A stretch of DNA of 64,000 nucleotides from Rosa chinensis (Eukaryota > Streptophyta > Magnoliopsida > Rosales > Rosaceae). Within the stretch, counting starts at the first letter, position 1, and every line of letters starts with the position of its first letter. Of this stretch, positions 1-11,923 are shown piece by piece. The notes beneath the pieces were generated by a model that was not told where the DNA came from, made no database searches, and saw only the letters and a list, made by a program, of their open reading frames with translations. The position numbers and the translations under genes were made by a program. Where the stretch lies: the NCBI RefSeq assembly GCF_002994745.2, contig NC_037090.1, positions 36,513,001-36,577,000 of the forward strand, read 5' to 3'.

Positions 1-359
1 TATGACCATTGCGGGGATCAGTCGGTGGTCTAGGGTGAAGATCTACAGGAAGGCTTGTGGCTGTGGGGATGCAAAGTGGTGGTTGGCTCCTAATGCTATT
101 GGTGCCAGAGTTGTTTCATTACGGTGGTCTTCACAGAGCTTGGCAGTGGTGCTGTGGCGAGGTTTGGTCGCTGCAGGGTCACGATTGCACGGCTTCAAAC
201 TTGTCTGGGCCTGTTGGGCTGGCTTACTCCTTTTGGGAATGGAATGAGGTCTTTGGGCCTTATCTTGAGCCTCAAGAGGAGTGGGTCTTATGTAGGTTTT
301 TTTACTTGGCCTATTTACTTGCCTTTGGCAAAGTTTATAGGCTTTCTTAAATAAAATAA
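1..359 (+). repeat. GC-rich dispersed repeat, copy A, left part
   Basis: GT-rich, GC-elevated sequence with no convincing reading frame. It shares its general look (runs of GGGCC/GGCCTGTTGGGCT words, then an AT-rich tail) with segments near 16.4-17.1, 43.2-43.9 and 45.8-48.7 kb. It is interrupted by a solo LTR at 365 and appears to continue at 3078. The class is not recognised; a LINE or other retroposon 3' region is likely because the continuation ends in poly(A). Confidence 0.35.
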
Positions 360-364
360 GTGAG

Positions 365-3072
365 TGTAAGACCCTGGAAATTTGTTATTAAGTCCTAAAT
401 GTTTCAGGAACTATTTAAGTGTTCGATAACACGATTTCGTGGTTTGAGGGTGGAGCGTAAATTATTTCGAACAATTATTCGTGTGGAATGTTTCGATTCA
501 AGAATTGACTTTTTGTACGTTTCAATTTTGTGAAAACTTTCTTCATGAAAGTCGTAGATCACGTCCATACGAGTTCGTGGATATGCGGAATATAAAAGTC
601 GGAGTTCCTATGAAGAAACTATAGCCATCGGAAAAAGTTTCCATTTTGATTAAATAGGAAAAATTTCCCAAAAAATCAGAAAAATCTGGGTTTCCTTTTT
701 TGGAAACCCGAGTTTCTCTCTCCTCTCTCCCGAGCAGTTGACTTCGACCGGCATCTTTGTTTTGGCCACCAATCGACGAGCTGCTTGTCCCTATCTCTTC
801 GCCTCAGTCCCATCTACAACTCTGTGAAGTTTCACTACGTGGGTCGGCCCGTGCACGTCGCAGAAACTCCGGGAAGTTTGGCGGCGGCGCTGCAAATCGT
901 CTTGATAGGAGTTGACAATTCCGGCCACCTTAGGTGGAATTTCTTGAGGCGTTTTGTTGCCCAGAGGCTGGGGAAGGATTATCCCAACGTATCTTGCAGC
1001 GATTTCACTTGTACAGGACGAATCAAAGCTTGGAAGATCTAGGGATTCAATTGGCCCCTTTGTGTTCTAAGGTAAAATTCGATCTTTTGGCTTATAATTT
1101 GACTTTGATGTAGTTATGAAAGTTGTAATTGGAGTTGAGATGAAGAACTTTTGTGTTGGAAGGTTTGTCAAATTTTGACTTTGGGCCCGTGGCGGGGCAG
1201 CCACTGTGGTGGTATTTTCTGGCAGGTTCCGGCCACCCCAGGAACAGTTTCTATTCCTCTTTTTAATCTACACATCGATGCGATCATTTCGATATATAGT
1301 TTGTAATTTTTGGAAATCGTATAAGCTAGTTATGAATTTTAGGGCTTTCAGTTCGTTCGGTTTTCGATTCGTGAGGATCCGGCCGTCCAATCGACTTGGA
1401 GATTTGATATATTAATTGTATAAGTGTTCCGATGACTTTGTGTGGTCTTGGATGAGGATCCAACCGTTGGATCATCGTATAATTGTGTTTTTGTGAATTA
1501 TGTGCTAAGTTGAGATTGTATGTGATTAGGTGTTTGACAAAGTTGTTTTGGGCAAACATTTGTTGATTGTGTGATCTCAGCTGTAAGAGAAGACGCAGCG
1601 GGATTTAGTGGTGAGTAAATCTCACGTGGTTCATTTACGAACCGAGTTATTTAATTGTCGGAATTGATTGATAATTGTAAATCGTTTTCGAAAATAAAGA
1701 TTTGTTTCAAATAATATGAACTCGATCGACTACGGTTCATAGGGCTATGGCTCACATGTAAAAAAATGAATTTAAGTATAAAATGAATTTCTTGGTTTTA
1801 ATATGTATGGACTATAGTTGATATTAGTGGTCATTCCTGTGTGAATGACTACGTATATATATATATATATATATATTTATTTACGTGGAATATATATATT
1901 GGATGGTGTGACATTGGTGAAGCAATGAATGAGAGTTGATTGAATTGTTATTTCGAGTATTTCTCTTACGAGCATACAATTATCATGATGTGTTGATTAT
2001 TGTGTAAAAGTGTGTTTTGCTTGAGGAAAGTATTTGAGTCAAGTGGACTTTCAAATGTTCGGTTGAGTATCGTTTATCACATTGGTGATCAAGGCAAGTA
2101 TTATCGTAAGGCTGAACGTCGTCTGAGGTGACAGATTACGATTCAGTTAGAGCTCTAGTCTGTTTTCATGCGTGTGGTCATGGTGGTAACTGGGTTACTG
2201 CATCATGAGTACGTAGTCTATTTGCATGCGTGCGGTCATGGTGGTAATTAGGTTACTACATCATGAGTACGTAGTCTGTTTGCATGCATGTGGTCATGGT
2301 GGTAACTGAGGTACTGCATCATGAGTACGTAGTCTATCGTATGCGTGCGGTTATCGTGGTAACTGGGTTACTACATCATGAGTATGTAGTCTGTCGTATG
2401 CGTACGGTCATGGTGGTAACTGTGTTACTGCATCATGAGTACGTAGTTTTCAGAGAATATTTCTGGTGTCCTTTCTTTAATTTATACATGAGATTTGGAT
2501 TATTATGAATTCTATTATTTGATTTAATTGTAATCTCCTGAACTAAAATACATGCAGGAATTACTATGATTTTAGATTGAGTGCTTTTGGGTGATCTCCT
2601 GAACTAATTTTCTATGCACGGATTACTGTTTTTATTTAGTTTATTTATGAGTACAATTGTGGTTATTTAGGTTCACTCATACGAGTTTGCAAAATCTTAC
2701 CGGGTTTGTTATTTCAACCCGGTGCACTATTCCATGGTGTAGGGTTTATTGTGCAGGTTAGAATATCGATTAATCGCCATTGAAGCTGAGGTGTACCTTC
2801 TGTAGCGTGGACATAGAAGTGTATTGATTTTAGTCTTCCGATGTATAGTGAGTGTGGTGGGTGCGTTTACTTATTGAATTGTTATTCAGTTTAATTTGTA
2901 AACTCTCGGTAGTGTAATATGTGACTCTAAAGAATGAGTCAGTATTGACATTGTGAGCTTAGTTTGTTTAGTTGCTTAATTTAATTGTTAAATTTTGTAA
3001 GTGTCTTCTTGTGTTTGTTGAGTTTTCGCGTTTTGGATTTGAATTCCTTTATTCAAAATTCGGGGCCTGACA
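365..3072 (+). mobile_element. Solo LTR, Ty3/gypsy-like, 2.7 kb, with TSD
   Basis: Starts TGTAAGACCC and ends GGGGCCTGACA, so it has TG...CA ends. The 5 bp before it (360-364) and after it (3073-3077) are both GTGAG, a target-site duplication. No internal domain is present, so this is a solo LTR left by LTR-LTR recombination. The start and end words, and the motif near 2697-2757 (ACCGGGTTTGT ... CCCGGTGCACTATTC), look like long LTRs of the plant Tekay/Del chromovirus group (from memory). It contains five tandem 58 bp repeats (2167-2453) and a short (TA)n run near 1853-1876. Short ORFs inside it look spurious. Confidence 0.85.
2167..2453 (+). repeat. Five tandem copies of a 57-58 bp unit inside the solo LTR
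   Basis: Units start at about 2167, 2225, 2283, 2340 and 2397. Each begins CATG/TATG plus CGTRYGGT, carries GGTCATGGTGGTAACT and ends ATCATGAGTACGTAGT. Copies differ by a few substitutions, and the last two are one base shorter. There are no unique spacers, so it is a minisatellite. Confidence 0.9.
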
Positions 3073-3077
3073 GTGAG

Positions 3078-3234
3078 CATGGGTACCATCAAATGATCGA
3101 ACCTAATCTATGTATCGTTGTGGTTTACCACAAACTCTTTATCTACCCATAGATGGTAGAGGGAGGATAGGTAATGGTCCTTTCTGGCCTGAGTTTTAAT
3201 ATATCGATATGATATTCTTCAAAAAAAAAAAAAA
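3078..3234 (+). mobile_element. Retroposon 3' tail with poly(A), continuation of copy A
   Basis: When the solo LTR and one GTGAG are removed, this segment joins directly to bases 1-359. It ends TTAATATATCGATATGATATT followed closely by 14 A (3221-3234), the form of a LINE/SINE-type 3' end. Beyond the A tract lies a different, older LTR fragment, so the retroposon inserted into that LTR or replaced its 5' part. Confidence 0.5.
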
Positions 3235-3239
3235 CACAA

Positions 3240-5090
3240 ATTTTATTCAGATTATCTGTGAAGGTCCGACTATCCGATCGACTTGTGGTTTTGTCACATC
3301 AATCGTAAAAGTATTCGGAGACTTTGGGTGGTCTCAGATGAGGGTTCGCCTTGATTGGCGTTACTTTCAGGGTTGTTGTTCGATTTGGGGATTCGAACTT
3401 TAATCACTTAGTGATTCGTATACTGATTTGAGACCATTGGTGATTAGGTGCTTCTCAAGGTGATTTGGATTAGTTGTTGGTGTGAGTGTTAGTTCGGTTC
3501 TGCATAGAAGACGCAGCAGGATTCTGAGGTGAGTAATCTCACAATATTCATTTATGAATGAAGTTACCTTTATCGTTTTGAGAGTTATTTAGTTAATTGC
3601 AAAACTATAGTTGGTATTAGTGGCATTCCTGAGTGAATGACCACGTGTGTGTGTATATATATATATTTACGTGAAATATGTATATTCTTATGGGTTGATG
3701 AGTGATTTATGCAATATGGATTGATGGGTTTCATTCTATTGTTTTGAGGCTTGGCTTTTCGGGAAACATTGTTTTAGGAATTATGAATTTCTATTGTTTG
3801 AAAAGTGTCAAGATTTGGTGTGAGTTGCTTTAGTGTGATTTGAACATTTTGATCTAACGACCGGGAGTCGGAAGATCTGAGAGTCACAAGTGGTGATTTC
3901 TCCTTTTGATTTGATTTAACATTTTGGGTCCAGTGTGACTTGCTTAATGTTTTGATCTGACGACCGGGGAGGTCTGATGATCAAAGGTCACGGGGTGACA
4001 TCTCCTTTTGAGAGTTGAGTAACTTTTGGTCCTGAGTAACCGCTTTGAAATGTTTTGATCTGACGGTCGGGGAGGTCTAAGGATTTGGGGTTGCTGGGAG
4101 TGACCTCATGCATATATATCAGGACTTCACGCCTTTGGCCGGGTGAGTGTATACGATCAGTTAGAGCTCTAGTCTGTTGCCATTGTACATCATGGGGGGT
4201 AGCGGGGAGCTATTTAATGTTCATGAGTACATGTTTTAAATGGTAGTTGCGGGGATTCTTTCTTTTAAATGTCCAGGGAGGACTTGTGTATTATATTTAA
4301 TTGTCAGAGTTTCAATTATTATGATTTGTCACGGGGTGACTTTTGTTGTTGAAAACATGTTTTAAAAGGGGGTTTTGGGGATTCTTTCTCTTAAATGTCT
4401 GGGATGGACTTGTGTATCATATTTAAATTGTTAGAGTTTCAATTTATATGATTTTGTCACGGTATGACTTTTGTTGTGATTTTGGGGAAATGCATATTGA
4501 ATTATCAGAGTTTCAATTAATATGATTTTTGTCACGGGGTGATTTGTGTTGTTTTCTTTTGGGAAAAGAATGGGTTGTTTTGGGAAAGCAGGGTGTGTGT
4601 TCCTTTTTCACTAGTTGATTGGGTTTCCTCATTGGGCGAGTTGTGCGTGTGTGTTTTGAGTTACTCATATGAGCTTTCATAAGCTTACCGGGTTTGTTGT
4701 GTGGAAACCCGTGCACTATTCAATGGTGTAGGGGTTAATCTTGTAGGTCAAGATAATCGTGGTTGAAGCTGAGATCGCGTGCTTACAGCTATACGGTAGG
4801 AAGCAAATTTTGTGACTTTACTATTATTAAGACTTCCGTTGTAGTAGCTCTGAGGAGCATTTACTTATTATTTTGTTGTAGCAATTTAATTCTTAAACTT
4901 GTGTAATATATGACTCTGCGGAGCGAGTCTATATTGACTTAGCTAGTGGGTTCAGGGTATTAGTATGTACTTGGTTTAAAAAGGAAAAAGTTTTCCAGGT
5001 ATTTTGTATTGATGGTTGAACCATCACGCATGTATAATTATGAGATTATATATATCGATTTTTATTTTGTTTAAAAATCGGGGCGTGACA
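3240..5090 (+). mobile_element. 5'-truncated LTR related to the solo LTR
   Basis: It follows the same order of landmarks as 1370-3072 of the solo LTR: TCGACTTG (3278), GAAGACGCAGCAGGATTCTG (near 3508), ACCGGGTTTGT...GTGCACTATTC (near 4686) and the end CGGGGCGTGACA (5090). Divergence is high, so it is an older insertion of a sister family. Just after its end lies TGGCATCAG (about 5099), resembling the TGGTATCAG core of a plant initiator-Met primer-binding site, so this may be a 5' LTR with a remnant of internal sequence. The 5' part is missing, cut off by the poly(A) retroposon tail. Confidence 0.6.
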
Positions 5091-6051
5091 ACGAGCCTGG
5101 CATCAGTAAAAACGTCGTTGACGTGTCATTTATAGTGACGTTTTATGGAAGTTATTCATGCTGAACGTACGGGAAAGGTTGGTTTCTCTCCCTGGTTGCC
5201 ACTTATGTCTGGGGCTCAAATTCCCACGTCAAATTGTTTTCGTTAATTTTGAAAGGTAGGCTACCATTGCATGGTTGCAACGAAGTTACTATTTAGCAGG
5301 TTACTTATCGAAAAGAAGCGTGGTTCACGAAATAAACTGTATCCTATGGGAAGTATAATAGGAACACTTGGTGAAGTGATAAAAATAGCCCCGAAATTGG
5401 GATATGTAGCTAATGGAAGCACCAAATGTGAAAGTTTTATGAATATTATTATGTTGCGTAACTTGATGCGTGATGGGGTATTCCACGTGAATTTTTTACA
5501 AGTAACGCTTGAGAAATTCTTACACTAATGTGTTGGTCATTTAGTTGTGGAAACAAGGTTGATAAGTGGATCTACCACTGCTTTGCAGTAAGTTGTTATT
5601 GAGATTAGTGGGTGACTAAGTGTTAGTCCCCGATTTGTTTTCAGGCTCTTTGAATTTTTCAGAAATGCATGCTGAAGCGATAATGTCATTGTCTATGGTA
5701 TTGAGCTCAGATGAGTTGGATGAGACAATGAAATCAAATGTATGCGTATCCACACACAATGTGATTGAGGAAAAATTGTAATTTGCAAAAAACAAATGGT
5801 TAGAGAGTTCGATGATATGCCAAGTATGTGGAGGAGCAAGTTGGGGTTTGTGTGGAAGGAATAAGGATAAAAGAGCAAGAGGAATTATTATGTGATCTTC
5901 GGTCCGAATATTAACTGGGTGGGTGTGTTACTAACTCGCTAATGTAACTGAGGTGGCTTGCTACCTCCTCACTCCCAATATAAAAAAAAAACAATAAAAA
6001 AAACTATATATATATATTTAAAATTAAATAAAAAAAATATCCAAACATATC
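5091..6051. other. Unassigned stretch between LTR remnants
   Basis: It probably includes internal sequence of the truncated LTR element. One 85-codon reading frame (5271-5528, +) has no recognisable domain and I would not call it a gene. AT-rich low-complexity sequence fills 5980-6050, just before the Copia target site. Nothing else supportable. Confidence 0.3.
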
Positions 6052-6056
6052 GTATC

Positions 6057-6235
6057 TGTTGAAGGATATCGACATAATGTGTGCCTCTTCAAACTAGGGT
6101 TTAGAGTTGTAATAGGAAAGTACCCTAGGTATACTAATTGTATTCCGATTCTGTTACCTTTTGTGTACTCTGTAAACTCCCTATATAAAGGGCTCCTATT
6201 ATCAATAATAAACACAATTCTATTCTCCTACAACA
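6057..6235 (+). repeat. Copia 5' LTR
   Basis: 179 bp, TG...CA, containing TATATAAAGG (6182-6191) as a plausible TATA box and AATAATAAA further on as a possible polyadenylation signal. It is followed by CGTTATCAGCACGAG, where the primer-binding site is expected. Confidence 0.92.
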
Positions 6236-6796
6236 CGTTATCAGCACGAGTTCTAACCCTAGCTTCAGAAAAAGAAAAAAACTTTTCTCTCTGCCGCCAA
6301 CCCAAAACAAAGCCAACCCAAAACAAAAAAAAAAAAAAAAAGGGGAGAGGCCGAACCTCAGCCTCACCGGCCTCCGAACTACAGCCCAGCCTCCTGCCGA
6401 ACCAGTCGCACCCACCTGCACCAGCCCGAGCACACTCGGCCTCGCCTCCCTCCAACCCGCCTTGCAGCTCCAGCCACTGTCTCCTGCCGCTCACCCTGCA
6501 CCTCCGCGCTGCACACAAGCCTGCAGCCCACTGCAGCACGCCCCCGCCGCAGCCCAGCATCCCATACCTCCTATTTGCAGCGTCGACTCCGGCACCAGCA
6601 CCTTCTATCTACAGAACAGAGGAGGAAGAACAAAGGAAGACCAGAAGAGGAAAAGAGACGAAGAAACCGAAAAAAAAAGAGGGACCCGGCCAAAGAAAAA
6701 AAAGAAGAAAAAAAAAAGGGAAAGGAAAGGGGGAGGAGCGGGCTTGGGCCCGGAAAGAAAAAACAAGGAAGGAAGAAAAAAAAAGAAGGAAGAAAA

Positions 6797-6829
<33 letters not shown>

Positions 6830-7345
6830 AAAGGGGAAGAAGAAAAAAAGGAGAAGGGAGAAGGGCAGCCACCAACTACCAATTTCCGACCAGATTCCAA
6901 CTACACGCCTGCATCAATACGCGCGTGTCTTCAAACCAAGAATAATCACGTAAGTTTTTATAATTAAAGTTCATGCTTTCTTGTATTTAAATTCCATTTA
7001 TTTTATGCAAATATTGGAATATATGTTGCCAAATGAGTTTGATATTTAACAAAGCGGAATTGTGGGGATTCATGCTTAACGAACTAAGAGTGTTCGTATG
7101 AACTAAAAGTGTTCATAATTAAACGAACTAAGAGTGTTCGTGTGAACTAAGAGCGTTCACAATGCTTGGACTAAGAGCGTCCGTAAGCATCAAATTGTGA
7201 CCATACTAAAACATCATTGTTGGTCTAATCCAAAAGAGATTCTTGGAAATTGATTTCTTGGTAGCATAGCTCGGAAATCTTATTATTTTAGTTTTCGTGA
7301 AAGTTTAGCTCCGAAACTAATATATCTTCTCTTCTTATTTTCAGG
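6236..7345 (+). other. Copia leader, with purine-rich and short repeated segments
   Basis: Untranslated leader between the 5' LTR and gag. From 6620 to 6870 it is almost pure A/G on the + strand, which makes long lysine-rich reading frames that I regard as low-complexity artefacts. At 7078-7190 a short motif (GAACTAAGAGTGTTCGT and variants) is repeated about five times. A GTAAG following 6945 would fit a splice donor. Confidence 0.55.
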
Positions 7346-8431
7346 ATGTCGAATGAACCTAGACTCGACTTTCCCATGCTTGACTCAACAGGCTCGGATT
7401 ACCACAGTTGGGTAACCGATGTTAAGAACCATCTCACTTCAAAGGGAATATTACCCATAATCCAGGCACCTAACCCGGATATTGAGTTCAACCGAACATC
7501 TACAAAGCATGCTCAAGCAGTTATCTTGATGCGACGCCATATGGACAAGGCACTCAGATTAGAGTATATGTCGATCAAGGATGCAAGAGAGCTATGGGTA
7601 GCGCTAGAAGAGCGCTTTGGCAATGTCCAAGATTCCCTCCTCCCTGACTTGAAGGTTCAATGGAATAATCTGTGCTTTGCTGACTTCAAGTCTGTTGCTG
7701 AATATAATTCAGAAGCTCTTCGCATACAGTCCATGTTGAGGTTTTGTGGACAACCTGTCACAGAGCAAGAGCTAATTGAGAAAACTCTCTCCACCTTCCC
7801 CGTTTCAGCCATTGTGGTATCAAAGCAATACCGTACTGAAGTCAATGCTGGACGGATCACGAGGTTTCATCAGCTTATCAATATTATATCTGTAGCTGAG
7901 AAACATGATAACATACTCGTGAGGAATTATAATTCAAGGCCCATTGGAACTAAGAGCGTTCATGAGGCGAATTATAATGCACCCAGAGGAGGGCGCAAGG
8001 AGCGGAACCCTAATAAGGGATATGAGGGACGTATGAGTCCATATAACCGCCCTAACAAGGAAGGAAACCGCAAGTTTGGTGCGGATACACGTGGTGGTAA
8101 TGCCACACATGGGAGAGGTGGTCGTGGTATCCCTGGTCGTGGTGGTGGCACCAACCCTCCTAGGGAACGCCCACAACGTGCACAACATGCACCTCAATTA
8201 AAGGGAGGCAACCGCAATGATGAGTGTCATCGATGTGGATCAATTGAGCATTGGTTCAAGCAATGCAAGGCAAGTGAGGAACTAGTTGAAAGATACAGGG
8301 CATATAGGGACCTGAGAGAGCAAGAAGTGTACCTTGCAGAAGAAGAAGAAGATGGTGGAGATGTCAATCTCACCATAGAGGACTTCAAAGATGAAGATGA
8401 AGTGCACATGGATGCAACAGACTTTGATTAG
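7346..8431 (+). CDS. Copia Gag polyprotein (nucleocapsid zinc knuckle), intact ORF
   Basis: 361-residue capsid/nucleocapsid protein of the Copia element; it would package the element RNA into virus-like particles in the cytoplasm. The N-terminal 190 residues resemble the gag-polypeptide (UBN2-type) family of plant Copia elements (LDSTGSDYHSWVTDV near the start; ELWVALEERFGN near residue 90). An Arg/Gly-rich stretch follows (about 215-285). Then comes one CCHC knuckle, CHRCGSIEHWFKQC, a perfect CX2CX4HX4C. The C-terminus is acidic. The frame has no stop or shift, unlike the decayed pol downstream. The start is the first ATG of the frame, directly after a pyrimidine-rich leader. Confidence 0.88.
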   Translation: MSNEPRLDFPMLDSTGSDYHSWVTDVKNHLTSKGILPIIQAPNPDIEFNRTSTKHAQAVILMRRHMDKALRLEYMSIKDARELWVALEERFGNVQDSLLPDLKVQWNNLCFADFKSVAEYNSEALRIQSMLRFCGQPVTEQELIEKTLSTFPVSAIVVSKQYRTEVNAGRITRFHQLINIISVAEKHDNILVRNYNSRPIGTKSVHEANYNAPRGGRKERNPNKGYEGRMSPYNRPNKEGNRKFGADTRGGNATHGRGGRGIPGRGGGTNPPRERPQRAQHAPQLKGGNRNDECHRCGSIEHWFKQCKASEELVERYRAYRDLREQEVYLAEEEEDGGDVNLTIEDFKDEDEVHMDATDFD

Positions 8432-8939
8432 ATTAGTCCTTTTTATTTTTCCAAGAACTTTTGTAATGGCAATTTGCCTTAGTCAATAAATGACAATTGT
8501 ATTAACTCTTTCTTATGTGGCAGACCCAATAAAATGTGATGTCTAGGAAAGTCATTGAGATTATTGGTACTTAAGAGAGCCTCGCTCCACCAACATCTCT
8601 CTCTACTTTCCTGGTCATATTTGATTGGAGTTACCAAACGGATAGAGTGACTACAATGTGTCTTACTTTGATTTTATTTTGGATTAGACTTTGGAAACTT
8701 TGATGTAATCATTGGCTATTAATAAAGTGTCAATTCTTTCACTTAATGTCTTGGACATACCTTAATTCGAACTTTATTATATAAGAGCCAATGGTTTTCA
8801 TGTGGAAACACATTATGAGAATGGACAGAGTTCCTTTGCATCACCTCTAATGACTACGGACATAAACGAGTATTAGAGAAACTTATGTGTCGCTCTAGTG
8901 GGTTGTATGCAACCACTATTTGAGTTATTGAATCCAACT

Positions 8940-11720
8940 ATGTCATGAGAGACGACTTATGGGATTTTGACACATATAGGCTTTGACATGATGATCTGTG
9001 CATTAAAGACTTTACACGGACATCCATTTTCAGAACGAAGAAAAGTAAGAACCAAGAATTGGTTCGAGGAGCTGCACATGCACCTCATGGCGCCATGATT
9101 GTGCAAAGATAGGCCATACATGGCCAGTGCCGCCTACCCCCTGCGGCAAATACATGGCATTGACGCCATAAACTCCTCTATCTACTTCTCAAGTCTATTG
9201 TGACACTATGGCTTCACCAAAACCTTTATTGGTTGATTATAAAGCCCATGTTTCGTTCTGTAAAGCCTGTTATTTAGGATTGAGACCATCCTATGCAAAG
9301 GAGATTGAGGAAATAATTCCATTCTCACAAAGAATCTAAGGGAATTCTATGGATTTGATCAATCAACTTGCGGACCATATAGATGTTTTATGGTGTTGGT
9401 TGATACGCAAACACGCTGGTCACGTGTTATGCCATTATCCACTCGTAATGCTGCTTATACTACACTCCTAGCACATAACATATGGCTACGGGCTCACTAC
9501 CCAGATCATCCCATTCAGTCAATTTGACTTGATAATGCTAGAGAGTTTACATCGACAGTTTTCGATGACTATTGCATATCATTGGGTATTGATATCAAGT
9601 ATTATATCCCCATGTACACACCCAATTGGTCTCGCGGAAAAGCCACCATTAAACTACTACGATGGTAGCCCGGACATTGGTAATGCGCACCAATATTTCC
9701 GCTTGGGTTATGCAATAACGCATGCAGCTATGCTAATTCGTCTACGACTCATAGCAGCCACTCAACTTTTATTTGCGTTACAGCTAGTGACTGGGTTCGA
9801 GTTTAATATCTCGTATTTATGCATATTTGAGTGTGCGGTTCATGTGCCAATTGCGTCGCCACAGCGCATCAACATGAGTCATTGCAACGAATGCATATAT
9901 ATATTTGTTGGACATGAGTCTCCAACTATAAGTCCGCTATGTAGAACCCTTGACAGGCAATATCTATTTCGCTGGATTTGCGAATTGTCACTTTGATGAG
10001 ACAGTCTTCACGTCGTTAGGGGGAGATTAGAACGTCAATGTTCAACAGGAACGACAGGGATTGTCGTGGTCTGTCCCCACTATGTCTCATCTTGATCCCC
10101 TAAAAGTGATGAGATCACATATACCTGCTGCAAACATGCCTGTAAGGATTGATGTCCCCACAAGAGGACATGGTGCCTCCCAGAGAAGATGGGTACTGCA
10201 CCACTACCATGGATGGTAGAATGGTGACGCCACAAAGGTGGCATAATGGCTTCATAGGTCATGGGTTCTGCTAGAGAGAGTAGGAGACCCATAGGTTCGA
10301 TGGATTCTCGCCCTAAGAAGAGAGCGAGTTTGGCACAACTTGATCCATTGATCATTGATACTCATAATCCGTCTCATGAGAATATTTTGGATTGTGGTTA
10401 TGTCCAAGAGACATCGTTGGGGGACGCCTCAATGTTAGAACCAATTCCTAAGAATATAGAGATCTCTACGAACTACACTAGTGTACATGAGGACGTGGAA
10501 TTATTGAGACCAATGACATCGAACCTTACTCCGTTGAAGAATGCCAACGTAGAGAAAATTGGCCTAAATGGAAAGATGCGATCCAGGTTGAATTGGATTC
10601 ACTAACGAAGAGGAAGGATTTCGGGCCTGAGATGCCAACATCTCCTAACATAAAACCTATTGACGTTAACAGGTCTTCGTTAGATAGCGTGATGAGAAAA
10701 AGAGATGGTAATCTCACCTTATGGCGCAAGGTTTCTCACAACGCCCTGGAATCGACTACGAGAAGACATATTCTCTCGTAATGGATGTCATTGCACTCCA
10801 CTACCTTGTTAGTTTGGTAGTTTCCAAATAACTGAACATGCAGCTTACGAATGTGGTCACTACGTATCTTTATGGGGGTCTAGATACGGACCATAATGAA
10901 GGTTCTTGTGGACTTCATTTACCCAAGTCAAGTGGCTCTAGACCACGGAGCGTATTTGCAACGAGGTTGAAATGCTCACTAAAATGACTACTTGATTGGG
11001 AAGGGATATGATGAACTATGCCCACGCGTTTCCATGACAAGTTCCGGATTTGCAATTGTCGCGGTTTATGTTGATAAACATAATTGGAACCCTTGAGAGT
11101 TAAGGGAAACCGCTGAACACTTGAAATCCGAGTTTGAGAGGAAGGACCTTGGGAGAACACGGTTTTGTCTAGATTCAGAACTTGTATACCGTGTCAATAG
11201 ACATTTTTGATAAAGTCAAAGATGCACCATGGTCGTCCGTAGTCTTAGCCCTAAAAGGGATCCGTTTCGTCCCAGGGATGATGACGAAGACGTGTTAATA
11301 GCAAAAGTGCTTACTTATGTACAATAGGCGCATTATTGTACTTAGCACAATACAAGACCGGACATCTCAATTATTATGAACTTGTTGGCTAGATATAGCC
11401 CCGCGCCAACGCAACTCCATTAGAATGGTATAAAGACAATCTTTCGATATTTGAGAGGTACGATTGATATGGGCTTGTTCTATCCCTAGAGAGAAAAGAG
11501 ACAACGGAAGTGTAGGATCAGACTCCACAAGGCAAAATGCCACCTTCCGTGCTCCTCCTCCCCTCCATCGAAATGACAACAAGCATTTCTAAATATTGAA
11601 ATGAACCAAATCCGATCAGAGGATAATGTAGCTGACTTATTTACTAAGTCGTTACCAAAATCCACCTTCGAGAAACATGTGAAGAGCATCGGATTGAGAA
11701 AGTTATCCGAACTCCCATGA
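8940..11720 (+). pseudogene. Copia pol remnant (pre-integrase, integrase, RT, RNase H)
   Basis: Fragments in changing frames read as Copia Pol. Pre-integrase lies near 9240-9290 (CKACYLG). Integrase runs about 9360-10025: FMVLVDTQTRW, then LDNAREFTS at 9528-9554 preceded by an in-frame TGA, probably a decayed Arg codon, and FDETVFTSLGGD near 9990. RT pieces start near 10560 (IQVELDSLTKRK), and the YVDD box reads YVDK near 11067. RNase H fragments are RHWNGI near 11405 and NVADLFTKSLP near 11620. At least two stops and several shifts make it non-functional. The protease was not identified. Short open stretches inside (for example 9529-9996 and 10261-10605) are frame fragments, not genes. Confidence 0.85.
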
Positions 11721-11923
11721 TTGTAGCAATCAGGGGGAGATATTGACATCAGGGGAGGCATGATGTCTACATGTTCGATCTCGAAAAGTGAAGGACGTGT
11801 TGTGCTCTTTTTGTCCTTAGACCAGGGTTATTTTTGTCCCACAGGGTTTTTGTTACCTGGCAAGGTTTTTAACGAGGCAACAATTAAAGCGTCATCACCA
11901 AGTTTGAGCGGCACAATGGGGAG

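Noticed and set aside
2167..2453. Regular direct repeats resembling a CRISPR array
   Set aside because: The units are directly adjacent with no unique spacers, inside a plant LTR.
6079..6967. Long + strand frames (288, 163 and 130 codons) and matching minus frames, Lys/Arg/Glu- or Phe/Ser-rich
   Set aside because: They overlay the Copia LTR and its A/G-rich leader; composition alone keeps the frames open, and no domain is visible.
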